Positions 1 through 8,366 of a DNA stretch of 39,981 nucleotides are shown here, in pieces. The notes beneath the pieces are model-generated. The model ran no database searches, had not been told where the DNA came from, and saw nothing but the letters and a program-made list of their open reading frames with translations. Each line of letters starts with the position of its first letter. Position 1 is the first letter of the stretch. Origin of the DNA: Alcaligenaceae bacterium (GTDB lineage: Bacteria > Pseudomonadota > Gammaproteobacteria > Burkholderiales > Burkholderiaceae_B); assembly GCA_947380655.1 (NCBI GenBank), contig CANCRX010000022.1, positions 1 through 39,981 on the forward strand, read 5' to 3'. The position numbers were made by a program, and so were the translations under genes.

Positions 1-71
1 GTCCAACCGGTAAAACGGTTTTCGAGATTCCATTGGCTTTCGCCGTGACGCATCAGAACAATTTTATACAT
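1..71 (-). CDS. gpmA: 2,3-bisphosphoglycerate-dependent phosphoglycerate mutase, N-terminal fragment
   Basis: Only the first 23 codons lie in the window; the gene runs off the left edge. Read on minus from the ATG at 71 the protein begins MYKIVLMRHGESQWNLENRF, which carries the RHGES signature of the histidine phosphatase/phosphoglycerate mutase family with its phospho-accepting histidine. The MYK(I/L)VL(M/I)RHGES(Q/T)WN start is typical of GpmA, which interconverts 3- and 2-phosphoglycerate in cytosolic glycolysis and gluconeogenesis. It diverges from the rhodanese gene, with about 107 bases between the two start codons. The family call is firm; the rest of the protein cannot be judged. Confidence 0.93.
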   Translation of the reverse strand, partial: MYKIVLMRHGESQWNLENRFTGW

Positions 72-106
72 GGCAGACACAGGTTAAAGTGTGGATAAAA
101 CACCAT

Positions 107-135
107 TTTATAATTGTCTGAGCAATATCACCCAA
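107..135 (-). promoter_or_regulatory. Possible sigma-70 promoter for gpmA
   Basis: On minus, TTGGGT (135-130) is followed after 17 bases by TATAAA (112-107), about 35 bases before the gpmA ATG. Spacing is ideal and both hexamers are near consensus. The overlapping plus-strand TATAAT at 109-114 could serve the rhodanese operon, but no good -35 box is seen for that direction. Confidence 0.4.
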
Positions 136-178
136 TTGCCCCCAAAAAATGGGGCATAAACGCCTTTCAGGACACACC

Positions 179-601
179 GTGGATTTCTTCTTGAATCAAA
201 ACAATCTCCTTCTGATCGCAGTTGCAGTGGGTTCTGGCCTCATGCTGGCCTGGCCCATGATTCAGAAAAGCCGCTCAGGCGCAGCGCTGAGCCCGACCCA
301 AGCCGTTCAAATGATGAATCATCAGCATGCTGTACTGGTCGATATTCGTGATGCGACCGCTTTTCAGGCTGGCCATATCCCTCAGGCCCGCAACCTGCCC
401 GTCGCCGACTTTGAAAAGAAAATCGCTTCGCTGCCTAAAAACAAACCCGTTATCCTGGTGTGCGACATGGGCCGTTCAGCTGTTTCAGCTGCGGTACAGT
501 TGCGTAAACTTGGCATCGCTGAGGTCACAATTCTTGAAGGCGGCCTGCGCGCGTGGTCTACCGCGGGCCTGCCTGTTACTGCAAACAAAACCGGAGCCTG
601 A
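179..601 (+). CDS. Membrane-anchored rhodanese-like protein
   Basis: A single-domain rhodanese (sulfurtransferase fold) behind an N-terminal membrane helix at about residues 8-28. The active-site loop CDMGRS places the persulfide cysteine at about residue 95. I chose the GTG at 179 because AGGA sits 6 bases upstream; the in-frame ATG at 149 has no ribosome site and adds residues ahead of the helix. That gives 140 residues, normal for this class. The stop is followed after 2 bases by grxC, and secB and gpsA follow on the same strand, so it is probably the first gene of an operon. It may move sulfane sulfur or act in thiol homeostasis at the inner membrane; the substrate is not known. Confidence 0.88.
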   Translation: MDFFLNQNNLLLIAVAVGSGLMLAWPMIQKSRSGAALSPTQAVQMMNHQHAVLVDIRDATAFQAGHIPQARNLPVADFEKKIASLPKNKPVILVCDMGRSAVSAAVQLRKLGIAEVTILEGGLRAWSTAGLPVTANKTGA

Positions 602-603
602 TC

Positions 604-864
604 ATGTCTAACAAAGTTGTGATGTACACCACAGGTTATTGCCCTTATTGCTCACGCGCGGAAATGCTGCTGACTCAACGTGGCGTGGCTGAAATAGAAA
701 AAATCCGGATCGATGTCGATACCGATCAGCGCGCAATCATGATGGAGCGAACCGGTCGGCGTACCGTCCCGCAAATCTACATCGGTGAGACCCACGTTGG
801 CGGCTTTGACGACCTCGCCGCACTGGATCGCGAAGGCAAACTGATGCCTCTGCTGAACGGCTAA
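604..864 (+). CDS. grxC: Glutaredoxin 3 (dithiol glutaredoxin)
   Basis: An 86-residue protein with the dithiol active site CPYC at residues 13-16 and the TVPQIYIGETHVGG segment, which carries the cis-proline and the glutathione-binding GG motif of class I glutaredoxins. It reduces disulfides and protein-glutathione mixed disulfides in the cytosol at the expense of glutathione. The ATG at 604 lies 2 bases after the rhodanese stop; a longer in-frame reading from 553 would sit inside the rhodanese gene and is not needed. Placement before secB is a conserved proteobacterial arrangement. Function is confident from motif and length. Confidence 0.96.
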   Translation: MSNKVVMYTTGYCPYCSRAEMLLTQRGVAEIEKIRIDVDTDQRAIMMERTGRRTVPQIYIGETHVGGFDDLAALDREGKLMPLLNG

Positions 865-902
865 ATTTTTTAAATTACTCTACTGAATACACGGAACAAC
901 AC

Positions 903-1421
903 ATGTCAGACGACAACACACAAGCCGCAAGCGCCCCCGCATTCAATATGCAGCGCGTTTACCTGAAAGACCTCTCACTCGAAGTCCCGAACGCACCTAA
1001 TATTTTTCTCGAACAGGAAGGTCCTAAAGTCGAAGTCGCCATTAATGTAGGTGGGCAGGCGCTTGCCGATACCGTGTTCGAATCCACCATCACGATCACC
1101 GTCACCACACGCATTAATGACAAAGTGCTGTACCTGGTTGAGGCCACACAAGCCGGTATCTTTGAAATCGCCAACATCCCTGCAGAGCAGCTTGATCCGC
1201 TGATGGGCATTGTTTGCCCAACCATGCTCTATCCCTATTTGCGGGCGAACGTAGCCGATGCAATCACACGCACCTCACTGCCCGCCTTGCATCTTGCCGA
1301 GGTAAATTTCCAGGCGCTGTTTGAACAACGCCTGGCTGAGGCCGCACAACAATCGCCACAGGTTGCCTCGCATAACGAGGAATCCGGCTTGATCCTGCCT
1401 CCTGGCATGACACGTCAGTAA
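903..1421 (+). CDS. secB: Protein-export chaperone SecB
   Basis: A 172-residue acidic protein with the SecB family sequence: QRVYLKDLSLEVPNAP near the start, the IFEIANI core, the CPTMLYPYLRANVADAITR segment and the C-terminal PPGMTRQ region. SecB forms a cytosolic tetramer that keeps precursor proteins unfolded and passes them to SecA for Sec export. Length is as expected for beta- and gammaproteobacteria. It lies 38 bases after grxC, with GGA about 9 bases before the ATG, and 20 bases before gpsA, so co-transcription is likely. Confidence 0.97.
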   Translation: MSDDNTQAASAPAFNMQRVYLKDLSLEVPNAPNIFLEQEGPKVEVAINVGGQALADTVFESTITITVTTRINDKVLYLVEATQAGIFEIANIPAEQLDPLMGIVCPTMLYPYLRANVADAITRTSLPALHLAEVNFQALFEQRLAEAAQQSPQVASHNEESGLILPPGMTRQ

Positions 1422-1441
1422 TTAAACAGCCCTAAGACTCA

Positions 1442-2485
1442 ATGACTCCCGATACACACCATCAACGACATGTTGCCGTTCTAGGTGCGGGAGCATGGGG
1501 AACCTCGCTAGCGATTGCCGCAAGTTTACGTGCGCCCACCGTCTTGTGGGCGCGCGATGCCGCGTTAATAGCCCAATGCCAGAGCACCCACCAAAATTCA
1601 CGCTATTTGCCAGGTATTGACCTGCCCGCGAGTCTGGGCTTCACGTCAGACTTTTTCGCGGCGATTGAACACGCCTCGCAGGGTGACAAGCCTGGCTTGC
1701 TTATTCTTGGCGTGCCCTTGGCGGGGTTACGACAAACCTGCGTAACGCTGGCGAGCGCCTTAGGCCAACTCAAGCGCCCTCTGGCAGGAATTGTCTGGAC
1801 CTGCAAAGGGCTGGAAGCCGACTCCGGCCTGCTGCCTAGCGAGATCGTCAGCCAAGCCCTAGCGAGTTGCCCTGAGTTGGCAGTCGGTGTGCTTTCAGGT
1901 CCCTCCTTTGCACTGGAGGTCGCTCAAGGTCTGCCGGTCGCGCTGACCATTGCCAGCGAAAATGAGACTTTACGTCAGGCAACGATCGCAGCATTGCATG
2001 GCGGCAATGTGCGCGTATACGCCAGCCAAGATGTAATCGGCGTAGAGGTCGGCGGCGCACTCAAAAACGTCATCGCCATTGCCTGTGGGATTGGCGATGG
2101 GTTAGGGTTGGGCACCAACGCCCGCGCAGCGCTCATTACGCGCGGGCTAGCTGAAATGAGCCGGTTTGGAGAGGCACTTGGTGCGCAGACCGCCACGTTT
2201 TCAGGGCTTACTGGGCTCGGTGATTTAGTGTTGAGCGCAACGGGTGACCTGTCTCGCAATCGTCAAGTCGGTCTGGCGATTGGTCAAGGCAAAACACTCG
2301 AACAAGTCTTGTCGCTGGGTCTCACTGCAGAGGGCGCGCGTTGCGCCCAGGCAGTACACAAACGCGCCCTTGCACTTGGCATCGACCTTCCCATTACCCG
2401 TGCGGTCTGCGAAGTACTGTTTGAGCATGTCCCACCACAAATCGCCGTCTCCCAGCTATTGTCTCGTGATGCAAAAACTGAGTAA
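1442..2485 (+). CDS. gpsA: Glycerol-3-phosphate dehydrogenase [NAD(P)+]
   Basis: A 347-residue protein with an N-terminal Rossmann loop GAGAWGTSLA at about residues 15-24, the WTCKGLE segment, GPSFALEVAQG, and the GGALKNVIAIACGIGDG region holding the catalytic lysine. It reduces dihydroxyacetone phosphate to sn-glycerol 3-phosphate, the backbone for phospholipid synthesis, in the cytosol. Length and motif order match GpsA. It follows secB by 20 bases. Its last 17 bases overlap the proposed start of the next gene in another frame, suggesting translational coupling. Confidence 0.96.
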   Translation: MTPDTHHQRHVAVLGAGAWGTSLAIAASLRAPTVLWARDAALIAQCQSTHQNSRYLPGIDLPASLGFTSDFFAAIEHASQGDKPGLLILGVPLAGLRQTCVTLASALGQLKRPLAGIVWTCKGLEADSGLLPSEIVSQALASCPELAVGVLSGPSFALEVAQGLPVALTIASENETLRQATIAALHGGNVRVYASQDVIGVEVGGALKNVIAIACGIGDGLGLGTNARAALITRGLAEMSRFGEALGAQTATFSGLTGLGDLVLSATGDLSRNRQVGLAIGQGKTLEQVLSLGLTAEGARCAQAVHKRALALGIDLPITRAVCEVLFEHVPPQIAVSQLLSRDAKTE

Positions 2486-3470
2486 CGTAGCAAACAAGAG
2501 CCTGGCGCATATTGTTCTCGCGTTAGTGTTGCTCTCCTCGGTCATGGCTTTTTCTGCCCATGCGCAATGGCCCTCCGAGCGTCCGATTCATTTGATCGTG
2601 CCATTCCCTGCCGGCTCATCACCTGACCTGCTGGCACGTCACATTGCGATACCTCTCGCCCAGGCACTCAAACAGAGCATCGTGGTTGAAAATAAACCCG
2701 GTGCGGGCGGCAATATTGGCACGCGCTTCGTTGCACGCGCTGCACCGGATGGTTACACCTTGCTCTACACCATCAACGGCCCCCTGGTGACCGCGCCCGC
2801 CCTCTATCAAAAAACGCTGGGCTATGCACCATTAAAAGACTTTGCGCCTGTTACGCTCGTTGCAACCAGTCCAAATGTTTTGATTGTCGGCAATCAGTTC
2901 AAAAATTTATCTCTCGAAGCATTCATCGCACAAGCTCGGGCGCAACCAGGCAAACTGAACTACGGCTCGGTGGGTATCGGAAGTGCGTCGCAGCTCGCGA
3001 TGGAGTTGTTTGAGAGTCAGGCTGGCATTTCGCTCAACCACGTGCCTTATGCCGGATTTCCTCAAGTCATGACGGCACTGATTGCTGGCGACATTCAAGC
3101 CGCATTTATGGTGCCCGCAATTGCCATGCCACAGGTCAAAGAAGGCAAGGTTCAAGCGCTCGGCATCACTAGCCTCGAGACGGTTGCTACCCTTCCAGGC
3201 ATCGCGCCGCTTGCAACACAAGGCTTTACTGGCTTTGAAGCGATTTCCTGGAATGCAATCCTGGCTCCGGCAGCTACGCCAGCGCCTATTCTGGAACGTC
3301 TGCATCACACGCTGACGCGGATTATTCAAAGTCAAGACTTGCGCGATACGGCTGCGCGCAATCACTTCACGGCGGTTGGCTCAAGCCCAGAAAAGTTACA
3401 CGAGCTGATGCAAACAGAAACAAATCGATGGGAAGCTGTCATCAACAAACTCCAGATCTCCCTTGACTAA
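2469..3470 (+). CDS. Bug-type (TctC family) periplasmic solute receptor
   Basis: A 333-residue exported receptor of the tripartite tricarboxylate transporter type. The signal peptide covers about residues 1-33 (hydrophobic core then AHA-Q). The mature part starts with WPSERPIHLIVPFPAGSSPDLLAR, the usual Bug N-terminus whose aspartate contacts the ligand carboxylate, and contains the family features VENKPGAGGNIGT, PDGYTLL and VPYAGF. I chose the ATG at 2469 because it sits just before the signal peptide; the frame is open back to 2244 but that part shadows gpsA. No TctA or TctB membrane genes are nearby, so it is an orphan receptor and its ligand cannot be told from sequence. It converges with trmL, 3 bases away. 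Confidence 0.9.
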   Translation: MQKLSNVANKSLAHIVLALVLLSSVMAFSAHAQWPSERPIHLIVPFPAGSSPDLLARHIAIPLAQALKQSIVVENKPGAGGNIGTRFVARAAPDGYTLLYTINGPLVTAPALYQKTLGYAPLKDFAPVTLVATSPNVLIVGNQFKNLSLEAFIAQARAQPGKLNYGSVGIGSASQLAMELFESQAGISLNHVPYAGFPQVMTALIAGDIQAAFMVPAIAMPQVKEGKVQALGITSLETVATLPGIAPLATQGFTGFEAISWNAILAPAATPAPILERLHHTLTRIIQSQDLRDTAARNHFTAVGSSPEKLHELMQTETNRWEAVINKLQISLD

Positions 3471-3473
3471 CCG

Positions 3474-3944
3474 CTACACACCGCCCGCATAGCCTTGCTG
3501 ACGCCATGCTTCAAAAACCACCACCGCTACGGCGTTGGATAGATTCAAACTACGTTGCTCGGGCAGCATGGGTAAACGGATTCGCTGGCCAGGACCAATC
3601 AATGCGAGTTGCTCTGGAGACAAGCCGGCCGTTTCGCGACCGAAGACGAACACATCACCTTTGCGCAATGGCATCTCGCCCACCAGCGTACTTCCTTTAG
3701 TTGTCATCGCAAAAATCCGCTCGCTTGATGCGCCCGTCGCAGCCAAGGCGAGCGCCAGGCTGTCGTGCACCTGAACAGGTTGCCACTCGTGATAATCCAG
3801 TCCGGCACGCCGCAGCCTTGTGTCGTCGATTTCAAAACCGAGCGGCCGTACAAGATGCAAATGTGCGCCGGTATTGGCACATAACCGGATCACATTGCCG
3901 GTATTAGGGGGGATTTCTGGCTGGACGAGGATGACATGAAACAT
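3474..3944 (-). CDS. trmL: tRNA (cytidine(34)-2'-O)-methyltransferase TrmL
   Basis: A 156-residue SPOUT-fold methyltransferase. It begins MFHVILVQPEIPPNTGNVIR, as TrmL/YibK proteins do, and has the knot motifs FGRETAGL and MLPEQRSLNLSNAVAV that bind S-adenosylmethionine. It 2'-O-methylates the wobble nucleotide of certain leucine tRNAs. The length is the minimal SPOUT size, with no added RNA-binding domain, as in YibK. It follows comF on minus with 53 bases between and may be co-transcribed with it. Confidence 0.94.
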   Translation of the reverse strand: MFHVILVQPEIPPNTGNVIRLCANTGAHLHLVRPLGFEIDDTRLRRAGLDYHEWQPVQVHDSLALALAATGASSERIFAMTTKGSTLVGEMPLRKGDVFVFGRETAGLSPEQLALIGPGQRIRLPMLPEQRSLNLSNAVAVVVFEAWRQQGYAGGV

Positions 3945-3997
3945 AAGCGCTATTTTGCCAGACCTGAGTGTTTTTCATTTCCTTGCCGAAGAATCCT

Positions 3998-4705
3998 TCA
4001 CCAGGTTGTCCGCGCAGCCACTAGCGCGACCACCCCAAGTGCACCGGCCCGCCTCAAGGCAAAAGCAGCCTCGTGCATGGTAGCGCCCGAGGTCAATACA
4101 TCATCCACGACTCCGACCCACACCGGCGGGATCGTCTCCTGGCAGGCATACAGCCCGCGTACGCTCTCTCTGCGCGCGCTGAACCCCAAGGCCTTCTGCA
4201 GGGCGCTCGCGCGCGTGCGTCGCAGCCAGGTGGCCTGAAGGGGCAGTCTGATGTCTCGGCTGAGTGCCCGTGCGATTTCTGCTGCGGGATTGAAGCCTCG
4301 CTTGCGCAAGGCCCGGTCACTCGCAGGGATTGGCACGATGGCCTTGAGCGGTGGCAAGCACCCGGCATGACTCGCCATCGTTTGGGCAAGCAGGCATGCG
4401 AATAAATTCGCCAGCGCCAGTCGCCCGTGAGTTTTGAGTCCACGGATCAGCATTGCACCTGGATAAGAATAATCAATCGCTGCGACCGTCTGCGCAAATG
4501 CCGGCTTCCAGCTTAAACACTGCGTGCAGCGCAGCAAACCCGGCGAAATGCTGACGGCACATTGCACACACCAGCATCCAGGATGTTTTATGCGCAAAAC
4601 ATCCCTCGAACAACCGTCGCACAGCTCTCCCGCGCTCGCAGCCATGCCGCACAAAGGACACGCCGCGACAAGCACTTTCCGGAAAAGGTCATGAATAGAG
4701 TACAT
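3998..4705 (-). CDS. comF: ComF family protein (phosphoribosyltransferase-like)
   Basis: A 235-residue protein with an N-terminal zinc-ribbon-like part with cysteine pairs (C16/C19 and C29/C32, then CWCVQC and CTQC) and a C-terminal phosphoribosyltransferase domain with the PRPP loop VGVVDDVLTSGAT at about residues 190-205. ComF/GntX proteins are linked to DNA uptake in competent bacteria, but their biochemical role is unsettled. I start at 4705 (MYSIHDLF) because a GGAG lies 8 bases upstream and the domain begins right after; the frame is open to 4804 but that stretch overlaps the divergent methyltransferase region. The frame closes cleanly and both domains look intact. Confidence 0.88.
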   Translation of the reverse strand: MYSIHDLFRKVLVAACPLCGMAASAGELCDGCSRDVLRIKHPGCWCVQCAVSISPGLLRCTQCLSWKPAFAQTVAAIDYSYPGAMLIRGLKTHGRLALANLFACLLAQTMASHAGCLPPLKAIVPIPASDRALRKRGFNPAAEIARALSRDIRLPLQATWLRRTRASALQKALGFSARRESVRGLYACQETIPPVWVGVVDDVLTSGATMHEAAFALRRAGALGVVALVAARTTW

Positions 4706-4763
4706 TTTGGTTTCTCCAGCACGCATATTCTGCAAGGTTTCGCTGCGTATTTCTTTGTTTACG

Positions 4764-5693
4764 ATGACCAAAATGTCCACCCCGTCTACGCTTCCAATCA
4801 GCACTCAACACGTTATGCGCCAGTTTTCGCGGCGTGGGGACCTGACCGACGCACAGTTTCTTTATGGCGAAATTGCTCGGCGCATGGACGAAAGATTACG
4901 GCTCATCCGGCTTGAACCTTCGCTCATGCTGGATGCGGGCTGTGGCGCAGGTCAACAATTCCACCTTTTGCATAAACGCTACCCGAACGCCCACTACCTT
5001 GGGCAAGACCTCAATCCAGCGCTCTTGCGTCACGCAAAAAATTACGTCCGGCCATATTTACCAGGGAAGCTGCGCGGCTGGTTCAATAAACAGCGAGGGG
5101 TCAAGCCGCTTGCAACGTGGCTGGAGAACGATCTGTCACAGACAGAACTGACACCAGAATCCCTTGATCTGGTCTGGTCAAATCTGGCCTTGCACTGGCA
5201 TCCCGCCCCGCACGAAGTGTTAGCTGAATGGGGGCGAATCCTCAAGCTCAATGGCCTGGTATTTTTTTCCTGCTTTGGTCCGGCAACGATGCAAGAATTA
5301 CGTGCAGCGCTCATTACTGCAGGGTTGCAAACGACCACACCAAGCTTTGTAGACATGCATGATTTTGGCGATCTGCTCATTGAAAAAGGTTTTGCAGACC
5401 CCGTTATGGATCAGGAGGTTCTGACACTTACTTACAAGACCCCTGAAAAACTGCTCGACGACGTGCGAGCGCTTGGCGGCAATCCTGCACTAGGTAGAAA
5501 AGCGGGACTCAGCGGAAAAAGCTGGCGCGCACGGCTGCTCCATGCACTGGAGTCACAGCGACGCGAGGATGGCAACATTCATCTGACGATTGAGGTGGCG
5601 TATGGTCATGCCTGGCGCACGGGTACGCTACGTTCTACCCCGAGCGAAACCCGGATCAGTGTCAGTGCGATCCAGCGCAAAGCTGCCGGATAG
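4764..5693 (+). CDS. BioC-like class I SAM-dependent methyltransferase
   Basis: About 309 residues. The S-adenosylmethionine loop LDAGCGAGQ is at about residues 56-64, followed by YLGQDLNPALL, LDLVWSNLALHW and LKLNGLVFFSCFGPATMQELR, which resemble BioC (malonyl-ACP O-methyltransferase of biotin synthesis) and its relatives. No other biotin genes are present here, so the substrate is not established. Starts at 4764 and 4773 are both possible and neither has a clear ribosome site; an earlier in-frame ATG at 4707 would overlap the comF leader. It diverges from comF and converges with the TSUP permease. Confidence 0.78.
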   Translation: MTKMSTPSTLPISTQHVMRQFSRRGDLTDAQFLYGEIARRMDERLRLIRLEPSLMLDAGCGAGQQFHLLHKRYPNAHYLGQDLNPALLRHAKNYVRPYLPGKLRGWFNKQRGVKPLATWLENDLSQTELTPESLDLVWSNLALHWHPAPHEVLAEWGRILKLNGLVFFSCFGPATMQELRAALITAGLQTTTPSFVDMHDFGDLLIEKGFADPVMDQEVLTLTYKTPEKLLDDVRALGGNPALGRKAGLSGKSWRARLLHALESQRREDGNIHLTIEVAYGHAWRTGTLRSTPSETRISVSAIQRKAAG

Positions 5694-5728
5694 CACTGAA
5701 CTGCGAGCATGAACGCTCCACATCGGGA

Positions 5729-6544
5729 TTAAATAAATGCCGCGTAAGCTTTGCTAGCCATATAGGCGGCCAAGCCAAACAGCAGGAATGCAAAAATACG
5801 CTTGAGTGTTTTAACTGGCAGGCTATGGGCCACACGTGCGCCAATCGGTGCAGTCATGACACTGAAAATCGCCAGGACCAGTAAGGCCGGCCAGTAGATA
5901 AAGCCAACCATTTGGGGTGGCAGATCAGACTGGCTCATGCCTGACCAGACATAACCAATCGTATTGGCCAAGGCGATCGGAAAGCCCAGTGCGGCTGAAG
6001 TCCCAACGGCTTGATGCAAGGGCACATTACACCAGAGCATGAAAGGTACGGAAACAAAGCCACCACCGGCGCCCACCAGCCCTGACAAAAAACCAATCCC
6101 GGCGCCTGCCCCAGCGGTCCCCACAGGACCTGGCATCTGACGCGAAGGCTTAGGTTTTTTATCGCGCAGCATCTGATAGCCGGAATAGCTCACAAAGATC
6201 GCGAAAAACAGTGCAAGCCAACTGGTTTTAAGCGCGGAGAACACCGCGCCGCCTGAGAGCAGACCGCCCAACACAATGCCAGGTGTAAAGGCCAGTACGA
6301 GATCCCAGCGTACGGCACCTTTTTTCTGGTGTGCACGCACGCTCGAGATAGAGGTAAATAAAATCGATGCCATGGAGGTAGCAATCGCGGCATGCACCAC
6401 CAAGTGGGCAGGCAGGCCTTGCCAAGTCAGCAGCAGCGTCAGAAAAGGCACGAGCAACATTCCCCCGCCAATTCCCAGCAGACCGGCAGCAAAGCCGGTC
6501 ACACAGCCCAATATGGCAAGAAAAACAATAAATAAGGGGTCCAT
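5729..6544 (-). CDS. TSUP family (TauE/SafE) membrane permease
   Basis: A 271-residue, very hydrophobic protein with about eight membrane helices in two repeat halves. Each half carries the glycine-rich motif of this family: GFAAGLLGIGGGMLLVPFL near the start and GFLSGLVGAGGGFVSVPFM in the middle. TSUP proteins move sulfite, sulfonates or other small organic anions across the inner membrane; the substrate cannot be predicted from this sequence. It stands alone on minus, diverging from the XdhC gene. Between the two starts is a symmetric AGTATACT that could supply a -10 box either way, but no convincing -35 was seen. Confidence 0.9.
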   Translation of the reverse strand: MDPLFIVFLAILGCVTGFAAGLLGIGGGMLLVPFLTLLLTWQGLPAHLVVHAAIATSMASILFTSISSVRAHQKKGAVRWDLVLAFTPGIVLGGLLSGGAVFSALKTSWLALFFAIFVSYSGYQMLRDKKPKPSRQMPGPVGTAGAGAGIGFLSGLVGAGGGFVSVPFMLWCNVPLHQAVGTSAALGFPIALANTIGYVWSGMSQSDLPPQMVGFIYWPALLVLAIFSVMTAPIGARVAHSLPVKTLKRIFAFLLFGLAAYMASKAYAAFI

Positions 6545-6636
6545 TTGCGTAATCTCAATCTGTACGTTCTGAAAGTGGCTCAGTATACTGATTGGTCAAG
6601 CCTGCGACTAGCTCGCCAATCTTGTAGCATCACTCT

Positions 6637-7614
6637 ATGGACTCACTCGATACAGAAGTTTTAAAACACGCACTGGACTGGTGCGAGAATGGACACGCCG
6701 TTCACTTGGCCACCGTGGTCAAAACCTGGGGCTCCGCCCCCAGACAAGCTGGGGCCATGCTGGCCGTGCGGGCAGATGGTCGCGTAGTGGGCTCCGTCTC
6801 CGGTGGCTGCATTGAGGACGATCTGATCCTGCGCGCCCAGGAGGGCAGATTACCGTCCAAACCGGAACTCGTTCTATACGGCGTCTCCCAGGAAGAAGCC
6901 GCACGTTTTGGCTTGCCCTGTGGCGGTACGCTCAAGCTCGTGATTGAGCCGCTTGAACCCCACAGTTGGCTTGAGCAAGTTGTTCAAACCACGCAGCAAC
7001 AAAAATTAATTGGACGCTGGCTTGATCTGAAATCCGGCCAATCGACTCTGACGGACGCACGCCCCGGACAACTTACCGAAGTCAACGAATCAGGCTGCCA
7101 TTTTGTCTATGGTCCGCACTGGCGACTACTGATCATCGGGGCGAATCAGACTGCGCGCGCTTTGGCGCAAATCGCCATCATGCTGGAGTTTCAAGTCATT
7201 ATTTGCGATCCGCGCGAAGAGTTCACTGCGGACTGGGATCTGGCTGGCGTAAGCATGCAATCAGGCATGCCAGACGACGCTGTCAGCGCTATCCGCACGG
7301 ACTCACGTACTGCGATCGTCGCCATCACACACGACCCAAAACTCGACGACATGGCACTGCTTGAAGCGCTCATCTCACCCGCTTTTTATGTGGGTGCACT
7401 GGGTTCGGTACGCAATCAGAGTAAACGTCGCGAGAGGTTGCTAAGTTTTGATCTGACTGAAAAGGATCTCGATCGCCTGCATGGTCCGGTTGGTCTGGCC
7501 ATCGGCAGCAGAACGCCCGCTGAGATCGCCGTGGCGGTCGCAGCAGAGCTGGTTCAGGTTAGAAGAAAATTTGAAGATGAACGCGTCGGCGGCCTGGATC
7601 AGCCTCCCGGCTGA
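6637..7614 (+). CDS. XdhC/CoxI family protein
   Basis: A 325-residue protein with an N-terminal XdhC/CoxI domain (TVVKTWGSAPRQAGAMLAV, SGGCIED, FGLPCGGTLKLVIEP) and a C-terminal Rossmann domain (WRLLIIGANQTARALAQIA; THDPKLDDMALLEAL; YVGALGSVRNQSKRRERL). XdhC proteins bind molybdenum cofactor and support its sulfuration and insertion into xanthine dehydrogenase-type enzymes. No molybdenum hydroxylase subunits lie in this window, so its client must be encoded elsewhere. It converges with the response regulator, with a hairpin between them. Confidence 0.88.
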   Translation: MDSLDTEVLKHALDWCENGHAVHLATVVKTWGSAPRQAGAMLAVRADGRVVGSVSGGCIEDDLILRAQEGRLPSKPELVLYGVSQEEAARFGLPCGGTLKLVIEPLEPHSWLEQVVQTTQQQKLIGRWLDLKSGQSTLTDARPGQLTEVNESGCHFVYGPHWRLLIIGANQTARALAQIAIMLEFQVIICDPREEFTADWDLAGVSMQSGMPDDAVSAIRTDSRTAIVAITHDPKLDDMALLEALISPAFYVGALGSVRNQSKRRERLLSFDLTEKDLDRLHGPVGLAIGSRTPAEIAVAVAAELVQVRRKFEDERVGGLDQPPG

Positions 7615-7623
7615 GCCGTGCAC

Positions 7624-7652
7624 GCACTGGAGAGGTTTTACCTCTCAGGTGC
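7624..7652. terminator. Inverted repeat between convergent genes, terminator-like
   Basis: GAGAGG (7630-7635) pairs perfectly with CCTCTC (7641-7646) across a five-base TTTTA loop. The stem extends to GCAC/GTGC after a two-base internal mismatch. It lies between the convergent XdhC and response regulator genes and overlaps the regulator's stop codon. There is no long T-run on either side, so it may be a weak bidirectional or rho-assisted terminator, or may protect RNA ends. Confidence 0.4.
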
Positions 7653-8325
7653 TACGTTTGCGCGACTCAATGCCGAGCTGCTTGAGCTTGCGATATAAGT
7701 GGGTTCTTTCGAGTCCTGTTTTTTCAGAGACACGTGTCATGCTGTTATTTTCACGACCAAGGTGATATTCGAAATACACCCGCTCAAAGGCATCGCGGGC
7801 TTCACGCAATGGCTGGTCCAGGGTGATGTCACCAAGTAAGCTCTTGTCAACGACAGCAGCCACAGGCTCCGCAGGGATAGGCTCAGGAGTCTGAAGCAAA
7901 ACCGGCGCAGCTGTGAGGCTTGGCGGCACATTGCCCGACAAAGGCTTCACGATCGGCATCCGACCGCGGGCCAAGCCTGCCGAAACGGTCTTGAGCAAAC
8001 GCTGCAAAGTAATCGGTTTTTCTAGAAAATCGATCGCACCGATGCGTGTCGCTTCCACCGCGGTATCGATGGTGGCATGGCCACTCATCATGATCACAGG
8101 CATATCCAGCAGACCTTGCGAGCCCCATTCTTTCAGGAGTGTGACTCCATCGGTATCAGGCATCCAGATATCCAGCAAAACGAGATCAGGCCGGATGCGC
8201 AGACGCGCGGCACGGGCCTGAGAAGCATTCTCGGCGAGCTCTATCGTGTGTCCTTCGTCGTACAGAATTTCGGAAAGCAACTCGCGGATTCCGATCTCAT
8301 CGTCGACAACTAAAATTCGGGCCAT
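7645..8325 (-). CDS. NtrX-like response regulator without a sigma-54 AAA+ domain
   Basis: A 226-residue response regulator. The receiver domain (about 1-120) has acidic residues D8 and D9, the phospho-acceptor D52 in LLDIWMPD, S81 and K103. A proline/alanine-rich linker (about 125-165) leads to a C-terminal Fis-type helix-turn-helix (about 180-222; SEKTGLERTHLYRKLKQLGI). The sequence is NtrX-like, but the central AAA+ sigma-54 activation domain of about 240 residues is absent. It should therefore bind DNA without activating sigma-54 directly. It lies 41 bases downstream of the NtrY-like kinase on the same strand, its evident partner. Whether it controls nitrogen, redox or envelope genes is not shown. 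Confidence 0.88.
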   Translation of the reverse strand: MARILVVDDEIGIRELLSEILYDEGHTIELAENASQARAARLRIRPDLVLLDIWMPDTDGVTLLKEWGSQGLLDMPVIMMSGHATIDTAVEATRIGAIDFLEKPITLQRLLKTVSAGLARGRMPIVKPLSGNVPPSLTAAPVLLQTPEPIPAEPVAAVVDKSLLGDITLDQPLREARDAFERVYFEYHLGRENNSMTRVSEKTGLERTHLYRKLKQLGIESRKRST

Positions 8326-8366
8326 AAATATCTTTTTACCTGTTACATACGTGCATTATCGTTCTG

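Noticed and set aside
6545..6636. Symmetric AGTATACT as a shared -10 for the TSUP and XdhC genes
   Set aside because: No convincing -35 hexamer at 16-18 bases was found in either direction, so I did not list a promoter.
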